Assembly: GCA_018222915.1 (NCBI GenBank)
Contig: JAAEZI010000007.1
Span: 1,407-57,128, forward strand
Direction: 5' to 3'
Origin: Algicola sp.
Lineage (GTDB): Bacteria; Bacteroidota; Bacteroidia; Flavobacteriales; Flavobacteriaceae
DNA: 55,722 nucleotides
The notes below the pieces were generated by a model. It searched no databases and was not told the DNA's origin. It was given only the letters and a program-made list of their open reading frames with translations. A program made the position numbers and the translations under genes. Positions 8,141 through 16,559 of the stretch are shown here, one piece after another. Position 1 is the first letter of the stretch; each line of letters starts with the position of its first letter.

Positions 8141-8511
8141 ATAATTTTGATTTTTGTGTCAATTAAGAAAATAGTGATGACGCCTAAGAAGTAGGCGATA
8201 AGGTCGGAAATTTCAAAAGTGCTACCTAAAAGAAGCACAGCCAGCTGACGATCTCTCAAATGTAAATAGTCTAATAGGTTGACAAGTTGTAGGAATTCAA
8301 TCGCGAAGGCAATACCTAAAACCACGATGGCGACCACAATAGGTGTCGTTTCAATCATACTACGGGTGGCACAATACATCAGGATGACGACCAGATAATC
8401 GCCAAACGTATGTCTGATAAAACCGTCTTTAAGCCAGATGGCGATGGCTACTTCAACTAGAAATAAGAGAAGGCTCGCTACGAAAAAAGTTTTATGAAAC
8501 TTTAAACTCAT
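8128..8511 (-). CDS. DUF2809 membrane protein
   Basis: A 127-residue protein with four hydrophobic segments and the DUF2809 pattern: RHTFGDYLVVILMYC near the start, then FAIEFLQ, then LGSTFEISDLIAYFLG at the end. The function of the family is unknown; members are small membrane proteins often found next to other envelope genes. It overlaps the SanA-like gene by 4 bases (ATGA type) and the DUF1361 gene by 13, so the three are almost certainly cotranscribed. Confidence 0.85.
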   Translation of the reverse strand: MSLKFHKTFFVASLLLFLVEVAIAIWLKDGFIRHTFGDYLVVILMYCATRSMIETTPIVVAIVVLGIAFAIEFLQLVNLLDYLHLRDRQLAVLLLGSTFEISDLIAYFLGVITIFLIDTKIKIIWTP

Positions 8512-9149
8512 GGAATATCAATTGTATCACCTAAATATTTTGGTTGGACATCAAACAATACATCTAAAGATGCTTTCGCTCTCGCTAGGTATTCTCGAAT
8601 TTGTACCTTTAATCCATAGCTTCCAACGATGGCTTGAGCATTATAAGCAATGGCATTGATATCGTGGTGTTTGGCCAAATAGACGGCACGTTCATTGTGA
8701 AATTTTTGTGAGATAATGGTAATGGAATCTTGTCCGAAAATAGCTTCTGATCGAATCACAGAATCTAAAGTTCTAAAGCCTGCATAATCGAGTATGATGC
8801 GATCTTCAGGGATGCCATGCGCCATAAGATCCTTTTTGAATGTTGTAGGCTCATCATATCGCTTCCGACCGTTATCTCCACTCACTAATACATAATCGAT
8901 TTTTTCCGCATTGAATAGTTTGACTGTGGCATCTATACGATAGCGGTAATAAAGGTTAATTTGACCATTGGGCAAATATTTAATTGTTCCTAAAAGTAAT
9001 CCTACCTTGTTTTTAGGAATATCAGAGACACTATCATAAACGTAGCTTTCGGCCTGATGGCTAATCATTTTATTCGTAATGATTAATCCGACCAAGAGCA
9101 ATGCGCCAAGTAATAGGGACATTTTTAATATTTTTTTAAGTCGTTTCAT
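8508..9149 (-). CDS. SanA/YdcF-family (DUF218) envelope protein
   Basis: A 213-residue protein with an N-terminal membrane anchor (residues about 8-28) and an exposed DUF218 domain. GLLLGT (50-55), LVSGDNG (88-94), YDEP (98-101), GIPEDRI and SQKFHNERA are the family motifs. E. coli SanA affects envelope permeability to vancomycin; the enzymatic activity of the family is not firmly known. The gene overlaps its neighbours on both sides (14 bases upstream, 4 downstream), inside the membrane-protein operon. Confidence 0.85.
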   Translation of the reverse strand: MKRLKKILKMSLLLGALLLVGLIITNKMISHQAESYVYDSVSDIPKNKVGLLLGTIKYLPNGQINLYYRYRIDATVKLFNAEKIDYVLVSGDNGRKRYDEPTTFKKDLMAHGIPEDRIILDYAGFRTLDSVIRSEAIFGQDSITIISQKFHNERAVYLAKHHDINAIAYNAQAIVGSYGLKVQIREYLARAKASLDVLFDVQPKYLGDTIDIP

Positions 9150-9519
9150 TTACTTTTGTTTTTGACAACCAAACCCAGGCTTGATTGGAAGTTATAAAGG
9201 CTGATGTGAAAAAGGCAATAGAATACACATCAAAATTTGAAGAAATGATCCCAAAGGCGCTTATCCCAAAAGTCATTATCGCATAAAAAGGATAATAGAC
9301 CTTAAAGATATGTCGCTTGTCAAATCCTTTCTTTTTGCCCATCCAAAAAAACGGACATATAGTGGTTAAGATACAAAGCGTACTTACCATAAATACAGGT
9401 ATTAATGTTAAGAACATTATTGGGATAGTTTGTATATCTATGCCTTCGGTTGCTATGATGAGCCAAAGAATTACAGCGGCTAATAAGCATGATTTTGCTA
9501 TGACAGTAGGAAAATTCAT
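9136..9519 (-). CDS. Small polytopic membrane protein, unknown
   Basis: A 127-residue protein with four predicted membrane segments and no recognised family. The start is set by an ATGA overlap with the stop of the DUF4173 gene upstream (ATG at 9519-9517, TGA at 9518-9516). A longer reading from 9582 would overlap that gene by 67 bases and is unlikely. Its end overlaps the SanA-like gene by 14 bases. It contains PFFWMGKKKGFDKRH between segments. Role unknown; probably part of the same envelope unit. Confidence 0.75.
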   Translation of the reverse strand: MNFPTVIAKSCLLAAVILWLIIATEGIDIQTIPIMFLTLIPVFMVSTLCILTTICPFFWMGKKKGFDKRHIFKVYYPFYAIMTFGISAFGIISSNFDVYSIAFFTSAFITSNQAWVWLSKTKVNETT

Positions 9520-10922
9520 GGCGCGGTCGTGGTTTGTTGTTGAGACTCCAGTTGAAAGGTTTCCAATGAATATTCCTGCCAATCGTGCTGTTGGTGTTCA
9601 CGTAGGTTATTTCGATATTTCGTGGCGATCCTATTTTTGGCAGATTCAGGTATGTCCATCTTATCTTTATAGTAGTATAGTAGGTTTGCATTGCGATTAG
9701 AGAGGTTGAGTAGGTAATGAATATCGAAAGACTCAGCGACATTTATATTATAGTCTGTTATGAGTTTATCCCAATTTAAAGCACTAGAAATGACCAGAAC
9801 GGCGAATGCTATTTTGGTATTCATTCTGAATAAATAAGCGAGATTTTTTAGTTGGAGCACTTTGAAAAATGTTGTGACTAAACCTACTAAAGCCAAGAAC
9901 AAATAAACGTGAACGCCAATGCGCTTATAGGTGAGACCAAAAGCCGTAATGTAGTTGTGGTTTTTGATGGCTATCAATACAATAAGTGAGACATTTAAGA
10001 TAATCCATAAGTAAGTTAAACGCTTTAAATTCCGATTTTTACTGTAGAAATTGAGGTCACCTCTAAAATAATATAGGATAATTAAAATGGCAATAACAAT
10101 CGAGGCAATGAGTGTGTTTATACCAGTGTGAACTTGATTTGAAAGCTCAGAGGCACGGGTAATTTCAGCTGTGAATAAATAGGTAATGTCGGTGACTATA
10201 TAAAACACGAGAAGCGTGTTTAAAAGCATGAGGAGTGTGGTGCCAATTTGTTTTTCTTTTCTTAGCTTTTCTTCTGAAATATGATTTGGTGGACGTAAGT
10301 CGTTAGAGGTGTTTTGATCCTGTGAGGTGGCTGGTTCCACACGAACAGGTTTGGAAATGTTTTGAAAGAGAAAATAGCCTAATACTGTGAATAGTAGCCA
10401 TTGGAGATTGATAAAACTAAAGTCAATCTTAGAGATAAAATCACTGAACATAGGGTTGCCATTTTTGTAGAGCAAAGTGAAAGTGATTATAAAGATGAGC
10501 GGAATGCCAATCAATTTTACCAAGTGCAAAACATCGATGTCTTTTTTTATTTTAACCTTTTCATCCGTCTCATTTACTTCGAAATTCCTATGGAAAAATC
10601 CTGCAATGGTACTGTACAAACCATTGAGCCAAGTTACATAAACAGAGGTGTGTTGCTGTGAAGTGGCGCCCACTAACGTGAAAAAGACAATGCAGTTAGC
10701 GATGATGGACAAGCTCGAACCTTGCACAAATACGACAACGGCCGTAAGGGCATAAGTGACGCTTAAAAAAATAAGTGACTTATGTCGAAATATTTTGGGA
10801 TTATGAGCAATTAAAATACCAATAGTACAGATGGAAAAAATAGAAAGGTTTAATCCGAGAGATTTTTCAAAGAATAAAATACTAAAGAGAAAGGAGGCAA
10901 GAATAAGAATGGCTTGTTTCAT
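9516..10922 (-). CDS. DUF4173/DUF4153-type polytopic membrane protein
   Basis: A 468-residue protein with roughly ten hydrophobic segments and a charged cytoplasmic loop in the middle. The part around AFGLTYKRIGVHVYLF is typical of the DUF4173/DUF4153 group. After the last membrane segment comes an extramembrane tail with LLNLSNRNANLLYYYKDKM. Function unknown. A perfect 19-bp palindrome (10940-10958) lies 17 bases upstream of the ATG and is shared with the front of the operon, so this gene is probably controlled by the small winged-helix regulator encoded just upstream. Downstream genes follow with overlaps. Confidence 0.75.
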   Translation of the reverse strand: MKQAILILASFLFSILFFEKSLGLNLSIFSICTIGILIAHNPKIFRHKSLIFLSVTYALTAVVVFVQGSSLSIIANCIVFFTLVGATSQQHTSVYVTWLNGLYSTIAGFFHRNFEVNETDEKVKIKKDIDVLHLVKLIGIPLIFIITFTLLYKNGNPMFSDFISKIDFSFINLQWLLFTVLGYFLFQNISKPVRVEPATSQDQNTSNDLRPPNHISEEKLRKEKQIGTTLLMLLNTLLVFYIVTDITYLFTAEITRASELSNQVHTGINTLIASIVIAILIILYYFRGDLNFYSKNRNLKRLTYLWIILNVSLIVLIAIKNHNYITAFGLTYKRIGVHVYLFLALVGLVTTFFKVLQLKNLAYLFRMNTKIAFAVLVISSALNWDKLITDYNINVAESFDIHYLLNLSNRNANLLYYYKDKMDIPESAKNRIATKYRNNLREHQQHDWQEYSLETFQLESQQQTTTAP

Positions 10923-10939
10923 GATGAATGGTTTTAAAG

Positions 10940-10958
10940 TACTTTGTATTTCAAAGTA
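10940..10958. promoter_or_regulatory. Putative operator, 19-bp palindrome (copy 1)
   Basis: The sequence TACTTTGTATTTCAAAGTA has 7-bp inverted arms (TACTTTG/CAAAGTA) around a 5-base spacer. Its exact reverse complement, spacer included, occurs at 12252-12270. Both copies lie directly upstream of minus-strand genes of the same cluster. The small winged-helix protein encoded at 10978-11271 is the obvious candidate binder. This is inference. Confidence 0.65.
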
Positions 10959-10977
10959 AACGTGTAAAAAAAATGAT

Positions 10978-11271
10978 TTATTGTTTATTGATTAATTTTT
11001 CTAGTGCTTCTATATGGCTTTTAAAGGCTGCTCTTCCTGATTTGGTCGTCGCGTAACGCGTATTCGGCTTTCTACCTATAAACTGTTTTTCAACGCTGAT
11101 GTACTCTGCTTTTTCGAGAGCTTTGGTATGGCTTGCCAAGTTGCCATCAGTCGCACCCAGTAATTCTTTGAGCGTATTAAAATCGGCATATTCATTCACC
11201 ATAAGAATCGACATGATTCCCAATCGGATGCGATGGTCAAATACTTTATTGATGTTGTTGATGATGCTCAA
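10978..11271 (-). CDS. Winged-helix transcriptional regulator (HTH_34-like)
   Basis: A 97-residue protein made of a single winged-helix domain. The recognition part reads FNTLKELLGATDGNLASHTKALEKAEYI, followed by the wing (IGRKPNTRYATTKSGRAAF). It resembles the stand-alone PadR/ArsR-like HTH_34 regulators common in Bacteroidota. It has no sensor domain. It lies between two membrane-protein genes upstream and the DUF4173 gene downstream. Identical 19-bp palindromes occur in front of the first gene of the cluster and just after this gene, so it likely autoregulates the operon, most simply as a repressor. Confidence 0.85.
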   Translation of the reverse strand: MSIINNINKVFDHRIRLGIMSILMVNEYADFNTLKELLGATDGNLASHTKALEKAEYISVEKQFIGRKPNTRYATTKSGRAAFKSHIEALEKLINKQ

Positions 11272-11328
11272 AATGCGTGTTCTGTTTTAATTGGGTACAA
11301 GCTGACTTTATAAGTTGATCTTAGAGGC

Positions 11329-11619
11329 TTAACTACCTGCCCAAGGGGTTCCGAATAATCCTACAGCAAGTTCGATCCATATCAGTGCTAACACCGTCAA
11401 AAGACTCAGTACCAAAATGATCCGACTTTGTCGTTTTTTAATGGTCCTTAGTATCAATTCCACACTAAAGGCGGTTCCAAATAACAAGATTGCGGCTAGG
11501 ACAAAATCAGATAGCGTCCAACGGACAGCTTCAGAAAATTGCATCCCAACCAAAGGTATTAAAAGTACAAATACTGCGACTCCCAAGAGACTGTATAAAC
11601 GTTTATTTTGTATGAACAT
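11329..11619 (-). CDS. Small membrane protein, unknown (96 aa)
   Basis: A protein with three hydrophobic segments separated by short loops; the second loop is basic (RTIKKRQSR) and the C-terminus is short (GTPWAGS). No family is recognised. It lies 11 bases after the preceding membrane-protein gene and 57 bases before the winged-helix regulator gene. The arrangement of a membrane protein, a small membrane protein and a winged-helix regulator suggests a sensory or stress-related envelope operon, but no activity can be assigned. Confidence 0.7.
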   Translation of the reverse strand: MFIQNKRLYSLLGVAVFVLLIPLVGMQFSEAVRWTLSDFVLAAILLFGTAFSVELILRTIKKRQSRIILVLSLLTVLALIWIELAVGLFGTPWAGS

Positions 11620-11630
11620 AATTTTGATGT

Positions 11631-12245
11631 TTAGTTTTGTTTGACGTCATATTTAAAATGCATGATACTTCCATACACAATATGCATGATGCCGAATCCT
11701 AGGACCCAGAACCAAAAGCCATAGCTAGGAATTAAAGCGCAAATTAAGCCTAATATCACCTCAGTGTAGCCAAGATACCTAATATCACCTAAACTATATT
11801 TTGAAGCGTTGATTAATGCTAATCCGTAAAAAATCAACATCAATGCAGCAGTATGCCCATAGCGTTCTTGATTTATAATGATTAGAATATACAAGCCACC
11901 CGTTACTAAGGGTATCAAAAAATTAATGAGCAATCGCTTGGAGGAACTATCCCAAATTTTCTCACCGTTTTTCTTGGCTTTTTTGGTGGTCATATAAATT
12001 CCCGTACCAACACTCATCACAGCCACGCCTATAAGAATAGCGACACAAATTCTAAAAATGGTCCCATCTAATATGAGATAACCTCGCACAGAGTTGGTCA
12101 CCAAATAATAGGCTACAAAAGCACCAATAAGCGCATAAATTCCGGCAAGAATGCCAGATAGACCACTTAGAGATATAAAACGTGACGACCGATTCATCAT
12201 GTTTTTAATCTCGTTGATATCTTCTAAATAGTTTTTTGATTCCAT
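11631..12245 (-). CDS. Polytopic membrane protein, unknown (first gene of regulator operon)
   Basis: A 204-residue protein with a cytoplasmic N-terminus (ESKNYLEDINEIKNMMNRSSRF) and about six membrane segments. The ATG at 12245 is chosen because it precedes that conserved-looking N-terminus; an earlier ATG at 12266 would lie inside the 19-bp palindrome. No family name is recognised. As first gene of the minus-strand cluster, with the palindrome only 6 bases upstream of its start, it is probably directly repressed by the winged-helix protein two genes downstream. Confidence 0.7.
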   Translation of the reverse strand: MESKNYLEDINEIKNMMNRSSRFISLSGLSGILAGIYALIGAFVAYYLVTNSVRGYLILDGTIFRICVAILIGVAVMSVGTGIYMTTKKAKKNGEKIWDSSSKRLLINFLIPLVTGGLYILIIINQERYGHTAALMLIFYGLALINASKYSLGDIRYLGYTEVILGLICALIPSYGFWFWVLGFGIMHIVYGSIMHFKYDVKQN

Positions 12246-12251
12246 AAAAAG

Positions 12252-12270
12252 TACTTTGAAATACAAAGTA
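12252..12270. promoter_or_regulatory. Putative operator, 19-bp palindrome (copy 2)
   Basis: TACTTTGAAATACAAAGTA is the exact reverse complement of the palindrome at 10940-10958. It ends 6 bases before the start codon at 12245, so a bound protein would cover the transcription or translation start. Confidence 0.65.
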
Positions 12271-12335
12271 AATAAATTTTATTCAATTTTCACTACTAAT
12301 TTTTTGTTAATTTTATGTTCTGAAACATCGCCCTT

Positions 12336-12695
12336 ATGAAGCCAGCTGAAGCGTATATACTAAAGCAACCGGAACCCTATAAATCCATTTTGTTGCATTT
12401 GCAAATGCTTATGTCTTATACGTTTCCACAAGCTGAAATGTTCTACAAATGGCGTATACCTTGTTTTTATGTAGAGGGCAGACCTATTTGCTATTTCAAT
12501 CAAAGTAAGGATTATGTGGATGTTGGTATTTGGCATTCCGCCCATCTAACAGCCTACGAAGAACATTTAGTGTCAGAAAATAGGAAAGTGGTGAGATCGT
12601 TGCGTTACAAATCTCTATCAGATATTGATGACGAACTTTTTATTGCCGTGATGCGAGAGGTGGCAAAGCATCCAAACACATCGTTTTTAAAATAA
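12336..12695 (+). CDS. DUF1801 protein
   Basis: A 119-residue soluble protein of the DUF1801 (YdhG/YjbR-like fold) family. The conserved part is F-Y-K-W-x-I-P-C-F-Y (about 36-45), followed by YFNQSKDYVDVGIWH and RSLRYKSLSDID. Function unknown; family members are small cytosolic alpha/beta proteins. It is divergent from the membrane operon to its left and its stop is 2 bases from the end of the convergent GNAT gene. Confidence 0.8.
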   Translation: MKPAEAYILKQPEPYKSILLHLQMLMSYTFPQAEMFYKWRIPCFYVEGRPICYFNQSKDYVDVGIWHSAHLTAYEEHLVSENRKVVRSLRYKSLSDIDDELFIAVMREVAKHPNTSFLK

Positions 12696-12697
12696 AA

Positions 12698-13171
12698 TTA
12701 CAATTCTTTGTACACAATATAGTTCTCAAAAACCATCCCTTTAAAAGATTTTTTCTGCTTTTTTTCTACTTCATAGAAATGAGAATCGAAGAAATCCAAG
12801 GCTGTAATACTGACATCAGATTTGATCATGTCAAATCCATTGATGGACACTCGAGATTCCATAATGCGCAATAATTTAGACGCAATTGTTTGACGCTGGA
12901 AATCTTTATGTACAAACAAACCATCTAAGTAATTGCCATTTTTTAAATAGGCGAATCCGACAATCTGCTGATGCACTTCCGCTACAATAAAATATAAGTT
13001 TGAGATGCGATCTTTCCATTTGTCAATGTCGTCAGCACCTGATGACCAAATTTCTACTTGTTTTTCGGAGTAGTGTTGTCTATTGACCGTTCGGATGGTG
13101 TCCCGAAATAAAGCCGTTATTTCAGGAATATCCTCTAAAGTGGCTTCCCTGATTTCCATGTGATCTAACAT
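12698..13171 (-). CDS. GNAT-family N-acetyltransferase
   Basis: A 157-residue single-domain GNAT enzyme that would use acetyl-CoA; the acceptor is unknown. It starts with the typical EIREATLEDIPEITALF strand-helix, has FIVAEVHQQIVGFAYLKNG (strands 3-4), then FVHKDFQRQTIASKLLRIME, where the Q-x-x-x-I-A pyrophosphate-binding loop is visible in degenerate form. It begins 3 bases after kdsA on the same strand and is probably cotranscribed with it. A second ATG four codons in is an alternative start. Confidence 0.85.
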   Translation of the reverse strand: MLDHMEIREATLEDIPEITALFRDTIRTVNRQHYSEKQVEIWSSGADDIDKWKDRISNLYFIVAEVHQQIVGFAYLKNGNYLDGLFVHKDFQRQTIASKLLRIMESRVSINGFDMIKSDVSITALDFFDSHFYEVEKKQKKSFKGMVFENYIVYKEL

Positions 13172-13174
13172 CGT

Positions 13175-13993
13175 TTATAACTGATTTACGGTGTTTCTGA
13201 TAGACACCAAATTGGTTAATAATCGTTCTAGATTATCTAAGTGTAACATGTTGGCTCCATCACTTTTCGCATTGGCTGGATCAAAATGCGTTTCGATAAA
13301 CAAACCATCTACATGGTTTACCACACCTGCTCTGGCAATCGTTTCAATCATTTCTGGTCGGCCACCTGTCACACCAACACTTTGATTTGGCTGTTGTAAC
13401 GAATGGGTAACATCCAAGATAGTGGGAGCGTATTCACGCATGGTTGGAATACCTCTGAAATCTACAATCATATCTTGATAGCCAAACATTGTGCCTCTGT
13501 CTGTAATCCATGCCTTATCACTACCGGAATCTTTTACCTTTTGTACGGCATGTTTCATGGCTTCCGGACTCATAAACTGTCCTTTTTTAAGGTTGACCAC
13601 TTTCTGTGTTTTCGCTGCAGCAACCACCAAATCAGTTTGACGCACTAAAAACGCAGGTATTTGAAGGACATCAACGTATGCCGCGGCTTTTTCAGCATCC
13701 GAAACTTCATGGATATCTGTCACTGTTGGAATATCAAACGTCTGTGAAACTTTCTGCAGAATCTTTAAAGCTTTTTCATCACCAATTCCTGTAAAACTAT
13801 CAATTCTACTACGATTGGCTTTTTTGAAACTACCTTTGAAAACATATGGGATTTCGAGCTTGTTGGTAATGCTCATAACTTTTTCTGCGATACGCAAAGC
13901 CATATCTTCGCTTTCAATAGCACAGGGACCACATAAAAGAAAAAAGTTGTTGGAATTGGTGTGTTTTAATTTAGGAACCTCTGATAACTGCAT
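13175..13993 (-). CDS. kdsA: 3-deoxy-8-phosphooctulonate synthase
   Basis: A 272-residue cytosolic enzyme that condenses phosphoenolpyruvate with arabinose 5-phosphate to give KDO 8-phosphate for the LPS core. Motifs of the family are clear: GPCAIES (22-28), YVFKGSFKKANRSR with FTGIG just after, TVTDIHE, LQIPAFLVRQTDL, and the C-terminal GLFIETHFDPANAKSDG segment. The length is usual for KdsA. A -7 promoter element lies about 30 bases upstream. The following GNAT gene is 3 bases away. Confidence 0.96.
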   Translation of the reverse strand: MQLSEVPKLKHTNSNNFFLLCGPCAIESEDMALRIAEKVMSITNKLEIPYVFKGSFKKANRSRIDSFTGIGDEKALKILQKVSQTFDIPTVTDIHEVSDAEKAAAYVDVLQIPAFLVRQTDLVVAAAKTQKVVNLKKGQFMSPEAMKHAVQKVKDSGSDKAWITDRGTMFGYQDMIVDFRGIPTMREYAPTILDVTHSLQQPNQSVGVTGGRPEMIETIARAGVVNHVDGLFIETHFDPANAKSDGANMLHLDNLERLLTNLVSIRNTVNQL

Positions 13994-14019
13994 TTGGCTT
14001 GAATTTTCAATTTCAGCAG

Positions 14020-14027
14020 CAAAGATA
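14020..14027 (-). promoter_or_regulatory. -7 promoter element of kdsA
   Basis: On the minus strand TATCTTTG matches the Bacteroidota TAnnTTTG element perfectly and would give a leader of about 20 bases for kdsA. No good -33 TTTG is seen at the expected distance. Confidence 0.5.
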
Positions 14028-14031
14028 CATA

Positions 14032-14391
14032 TTAAAAGCTTCTATTAAGACTATTTCTTATCATCCAAAGTGCCATAATGAAATTTGCAACAACAAATAG
14101 CCCACCATAAAACACAAATTGCTTAGTTTGAATTGACAAGTTAACGATGTTAAACACATCTGAAAGATAAGCCAAAATCATATAAGAAGAGAGACATACA
14201 AAGGTCATTCCCAAGGTGAAATTAAGCTTGTTATTGGGTTTTATGAGTTGCCATAAAAACGGTATTCCAAATAATAAAATAGGATATGCTTTAATGCCTT
14301 CACTTTTATTGAGGTCCGTGAACCAGTAGGCTATGACCACTAAAAAATAGAGGTAAGGCACAAATTTTGAGTAGGTGTTAAATCGTTCCAT
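14032..14391 (-). CDS. Small polytopic membrane protein, unknown (119 aa)
   Basis: A protein with four predicted membrane segments: Y-L-Y-F-L-V-V-I-A-Y-W, then an I-L-L-F-G-I-P-F segment, then F-T-L-G-M-T-F-V-C-L, then the C-terminal F-V-V-A-N-F-I-M-A-L-W. No family is recognised. It lies 38 bases upstream of kdsA on the same strand, but kdsA has its own promoter element in the gap, so they need not be linked functionally. Confidence 0.65.
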   Translation of the reverse strand: MERFNTYSKFVPYLYFLVVIAYWFTDLNKSEGIKAYPILLFGIPFLWQLIKPNNKLNFTLGMTFVCLSSYMILAYLSDVFNIVNLSIQTKQFVFYGGLFVVANFIMALWMIRNSLNRSF

Positions 14392-14702
14392 CTGTCTGTA
14401 GTTTCAGATGTAAATGGCCTATTAAATAGGTTGGTTCTTTGGTCATTTACTATTAATCAATCATAAAGATAACGTTGGTAGCGATTCAAAATTATATTGA
14501 TTTATAGTTATAACATTTAATTAACTAATTGCTGCAATTTAGTGCTATTTAGCTTGTTCTTCTAACCGTGATGAGTTCTTGATATCCAGCTGATTAACCA
14601 GATACTTCTGAAATTTTAAATGCTGTCTGGTTTTATTTTTAGTAGAATCAATATTTAAACAGAATTTAACGTACCTTTGCACGCTTAAATTAAGGCATCA
14701 TT
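14392..14702. other. Intergenic region upstream of typA
   Basis: No gene is seen. An inverted repeat AACCAGA (14596-14602)/TCTGGTT (14626-14632), followed by TTATTTTT, resembles a weak terminator with a 23-base loop. The typA promoter element lies at 14672-14679. The rest is unremarkable AT-rich DNA. Confidence 0.4.
14672..14679 (+). promoter_or_regulatory. -7 promoter element of typA
   Basis: TACCTTTG matches the TAnnTTTG element of the Bacteroidota housekeeping sigma factor and lies 23 bases before the typA ATG. No clear TTTG is found at -33. Confidence 0.6.
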
Positions 14703-16502
14703 ATGGCTAATATTAAAAACATTGCAATTATTGCACACGTAGACCACGGTAAAACGACCTTGGTTGATAAAATCATGTATCATTGTCAGTTGTTTCGTGA
14801 AAACGAAAACACAGGAGATTTAATTCTCGATAATAATGATTTAGAAAGAGAACGCGGTATTACTATCACGTCTAAAAACGTTTCTGTAGTTTATAAAGAC
14901 ACAAAAATTAATATTATCGATACACCTGGTCACGCCGATTTTGGAGGTGAAGTGGAACGTGTACTGAATATGGCTGATGGTGTTTTATTATTAGTAGATG
15001 CGTTTGAAGGACCAATGCCTCAAACACGATTTGTATTGCAAAAAGCAATTGATCTTGGATTAAAACCTTGTGTGGTTATAAACAAAGTCGACAAAGAAAA
15101 TTGTACGCCTGATGAAGTTCATGAAAAGGTGTTTGATTTAATGTTTGAATTAGGTGCTGAAGAATGGCAATTGGATTTTCCAACCGTTTATGGTTCGGCA
15201 AAAAACAATTGGATGAGTGACGATTGGCAAAACGAAACTGAAAATATAGAGCCACTTTTGGATATGGTGATTGAACATATTCCTGAACCAAAAATTGAAG
15301 AAGGCACAACGCAAATGTTGATTACATCCTTAGATTTCTCATCATTTACAGGTCGTATTGCTATCGGAAGATTAACGCGAGGCGAGTTGAAAGTCGGACA
15401 AAATATTTCGTTAGTAAAACGAGATGGCAAGATTGTGAAATCGAAAATAAAGGAGCTTCATGTTTTTGAAGGTCTCGGGCGTTTAAAAGTGGACGAAGTT
15501 CAAGCTGGTGATATTTGTGCGATTGTTGGTTTAGAAGGTTTCGAAATTGGTGACACTGTGGCGGATTGGGAAAACCCTGAAGGTTTAAAAACGATTGCCA
15601 TAGATGAACCAACGATGAGTATGTTGTTTACAATTAATGATTCACCGTTCTTCGGAAAAGACGGTAAATATGTGACGTCGAGACATATCAAGGAACGTTT
15701 GACTAAAGAATTAGAGAAAAATCTAGCGCTCAGAGTTGAAGACACCAATAGTGCCGATAAATTTATGGTGTACGGACGAGGTGTTTTGCATTTATCGGTA
15801 TTAATTGAAACCATGAGACGTGAAGGTTATGAGCTTCAAATTGGACAACCACAAGTGATCATCAAAGAAATTGATGGTGTGAAATGTGAACCTGTTGAAG
15901 AAATGACCATAGACTTACCAGAAGAAGTATCTGGTAAAGCTATTGAAATGGTGACTATGCGTAAAGGTGAAATGCTAAGTATGGAAGCCAAAGGCGAACG
16001 TATGGTGTGTGAATTTATCGTGCCTTCAAGAGGTATAATTGGTTTGCGTAATCAGCTTTTAACAGCAACTGCAGGAGAAGCCATTATGGCACATAGGTTT
16101 AAAGAATATCAACCATTAAAAGGTGGTATTCCTGAACGTCAAAACGGAAGTTTGGTGTCTATGGAAAATGGTCAGGCCATCCCTTACTCCATTGATAAAT
16201 TACAAGATCGTGGGAAATTCTTTATCGATCCAGGAGAAGATATTTATGAAGGTCAGGTTATTGGTGAGAATTCTCGAGGTGATGATATGACCGTTAATGT
16301 GACCAAAACTAAAAAATTGAGTAACGTACGAAGTGCTGGTGCTGATGATAAAGCGAAGATTGTTCCAGCTATTAAATTTTCTTTAGAAGAAGCCTTGGAG
16401 TATATCCAAAAAGATGAATACGTGGAAGTAACACCAAATCATTTACGACTGCGAAAAATCTATTTAAAAGAAGTGGATCGTAAACGAAATAAAATTGTCT
16501 AA
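14703..16502 (+). CDS. typA: Translational GTPase TypA/BipA
   Basis: A 599-residue ribosome-associated GTPase involved in ribosome assembly and stress growth. G1 is AHVDHGKTT (11-19), the switch region has ERGITITSK, G3 is DTPGHADFGG, and G4 is NKVD. After the G domain come the EF-Tu-like domain 2, two EF-G-like domains, and the TypA-specific C-terminal domain (with RGIIGLRNQLLTATAG before it). The length is normal. It is monocistronic: a -7 element lies just upstream and a perfect intrinsic terminator lies downstream. Confidence 0.97.
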   Translation: MANIKNIAIIAHVDHGKTTLVDKIMYHCQLFRENENTGDLILDNNDLERERGITITSKNVSVVYKDTKINIIDTPGHADFGGEVERVLNMADGVLLLVDAFEGPMPQTRFVLQKAIDLGLKPCVVINKVDKENCTPDEVHEKVFDLMFELGAEEWQLDFPTVYGSAKNNWMSDDWQNETENIEPLLDMVIEHIPEPKIEEGTTQMLITSLDFSSFTGRIAIGRLTRGELKVGQNISLVKRDGKIVKSKIKELHVFEGLGRLKVDEVQAGDICAIVGLEGFEIGDTVADWENPEGLKTIAIDEPTMSMLFTINDSPFFGKDGKYVTSRHIKERLTKELEKNLALRVEDTNSADKFMVYGRGVLHLSVLIETMRREGYELQIGQPQVIIKEIDGVKCEPVEEMTIDLPEEVSGKAIEMVTMRKGEMLSMEAKGERMVCEFIVPSRGIIGLRNQLLTATAGEAIMAHRFKEYQPLKGGIPERQNGSLVSMENGQAIPYSIDKLQDRGKFFIDPGEDIYEGQVIGENSRGDDMTVNVTKTKKLSNVRSAGADDKAKIVPAIKFSLEEALEYIQKDEYVEVTPNHLRLRKIYLKEVDRKRNKIV

Positions 16503-16522
16503 CAAATGACAATTAAAAATTA

Positions 16523-16553
16523 AAAGAACCTAAGGAATTAGGTTCTTTTTTTT
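16523..16553 (+). terminator. Rho-independent terminator after typA
   Basis: An 11-bp stem AAAGAACCTAA/TTAGGTTCTTT with loop GGAA is followed by a run of T. It lies 20 bases after the typA stop and also faces the end of the convergent gene at 16560, so it may work in both directions. Confidence 0.9.
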
Positions 16554-16559
16554 ATGCCT

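Noticed and set aside
9320..9742. A 140-codon minus-strand frame overlapping the DUF4173 and small membrane genes
   Set aside because: It runs in a different frame inside two genes with strong features and is of random composition.
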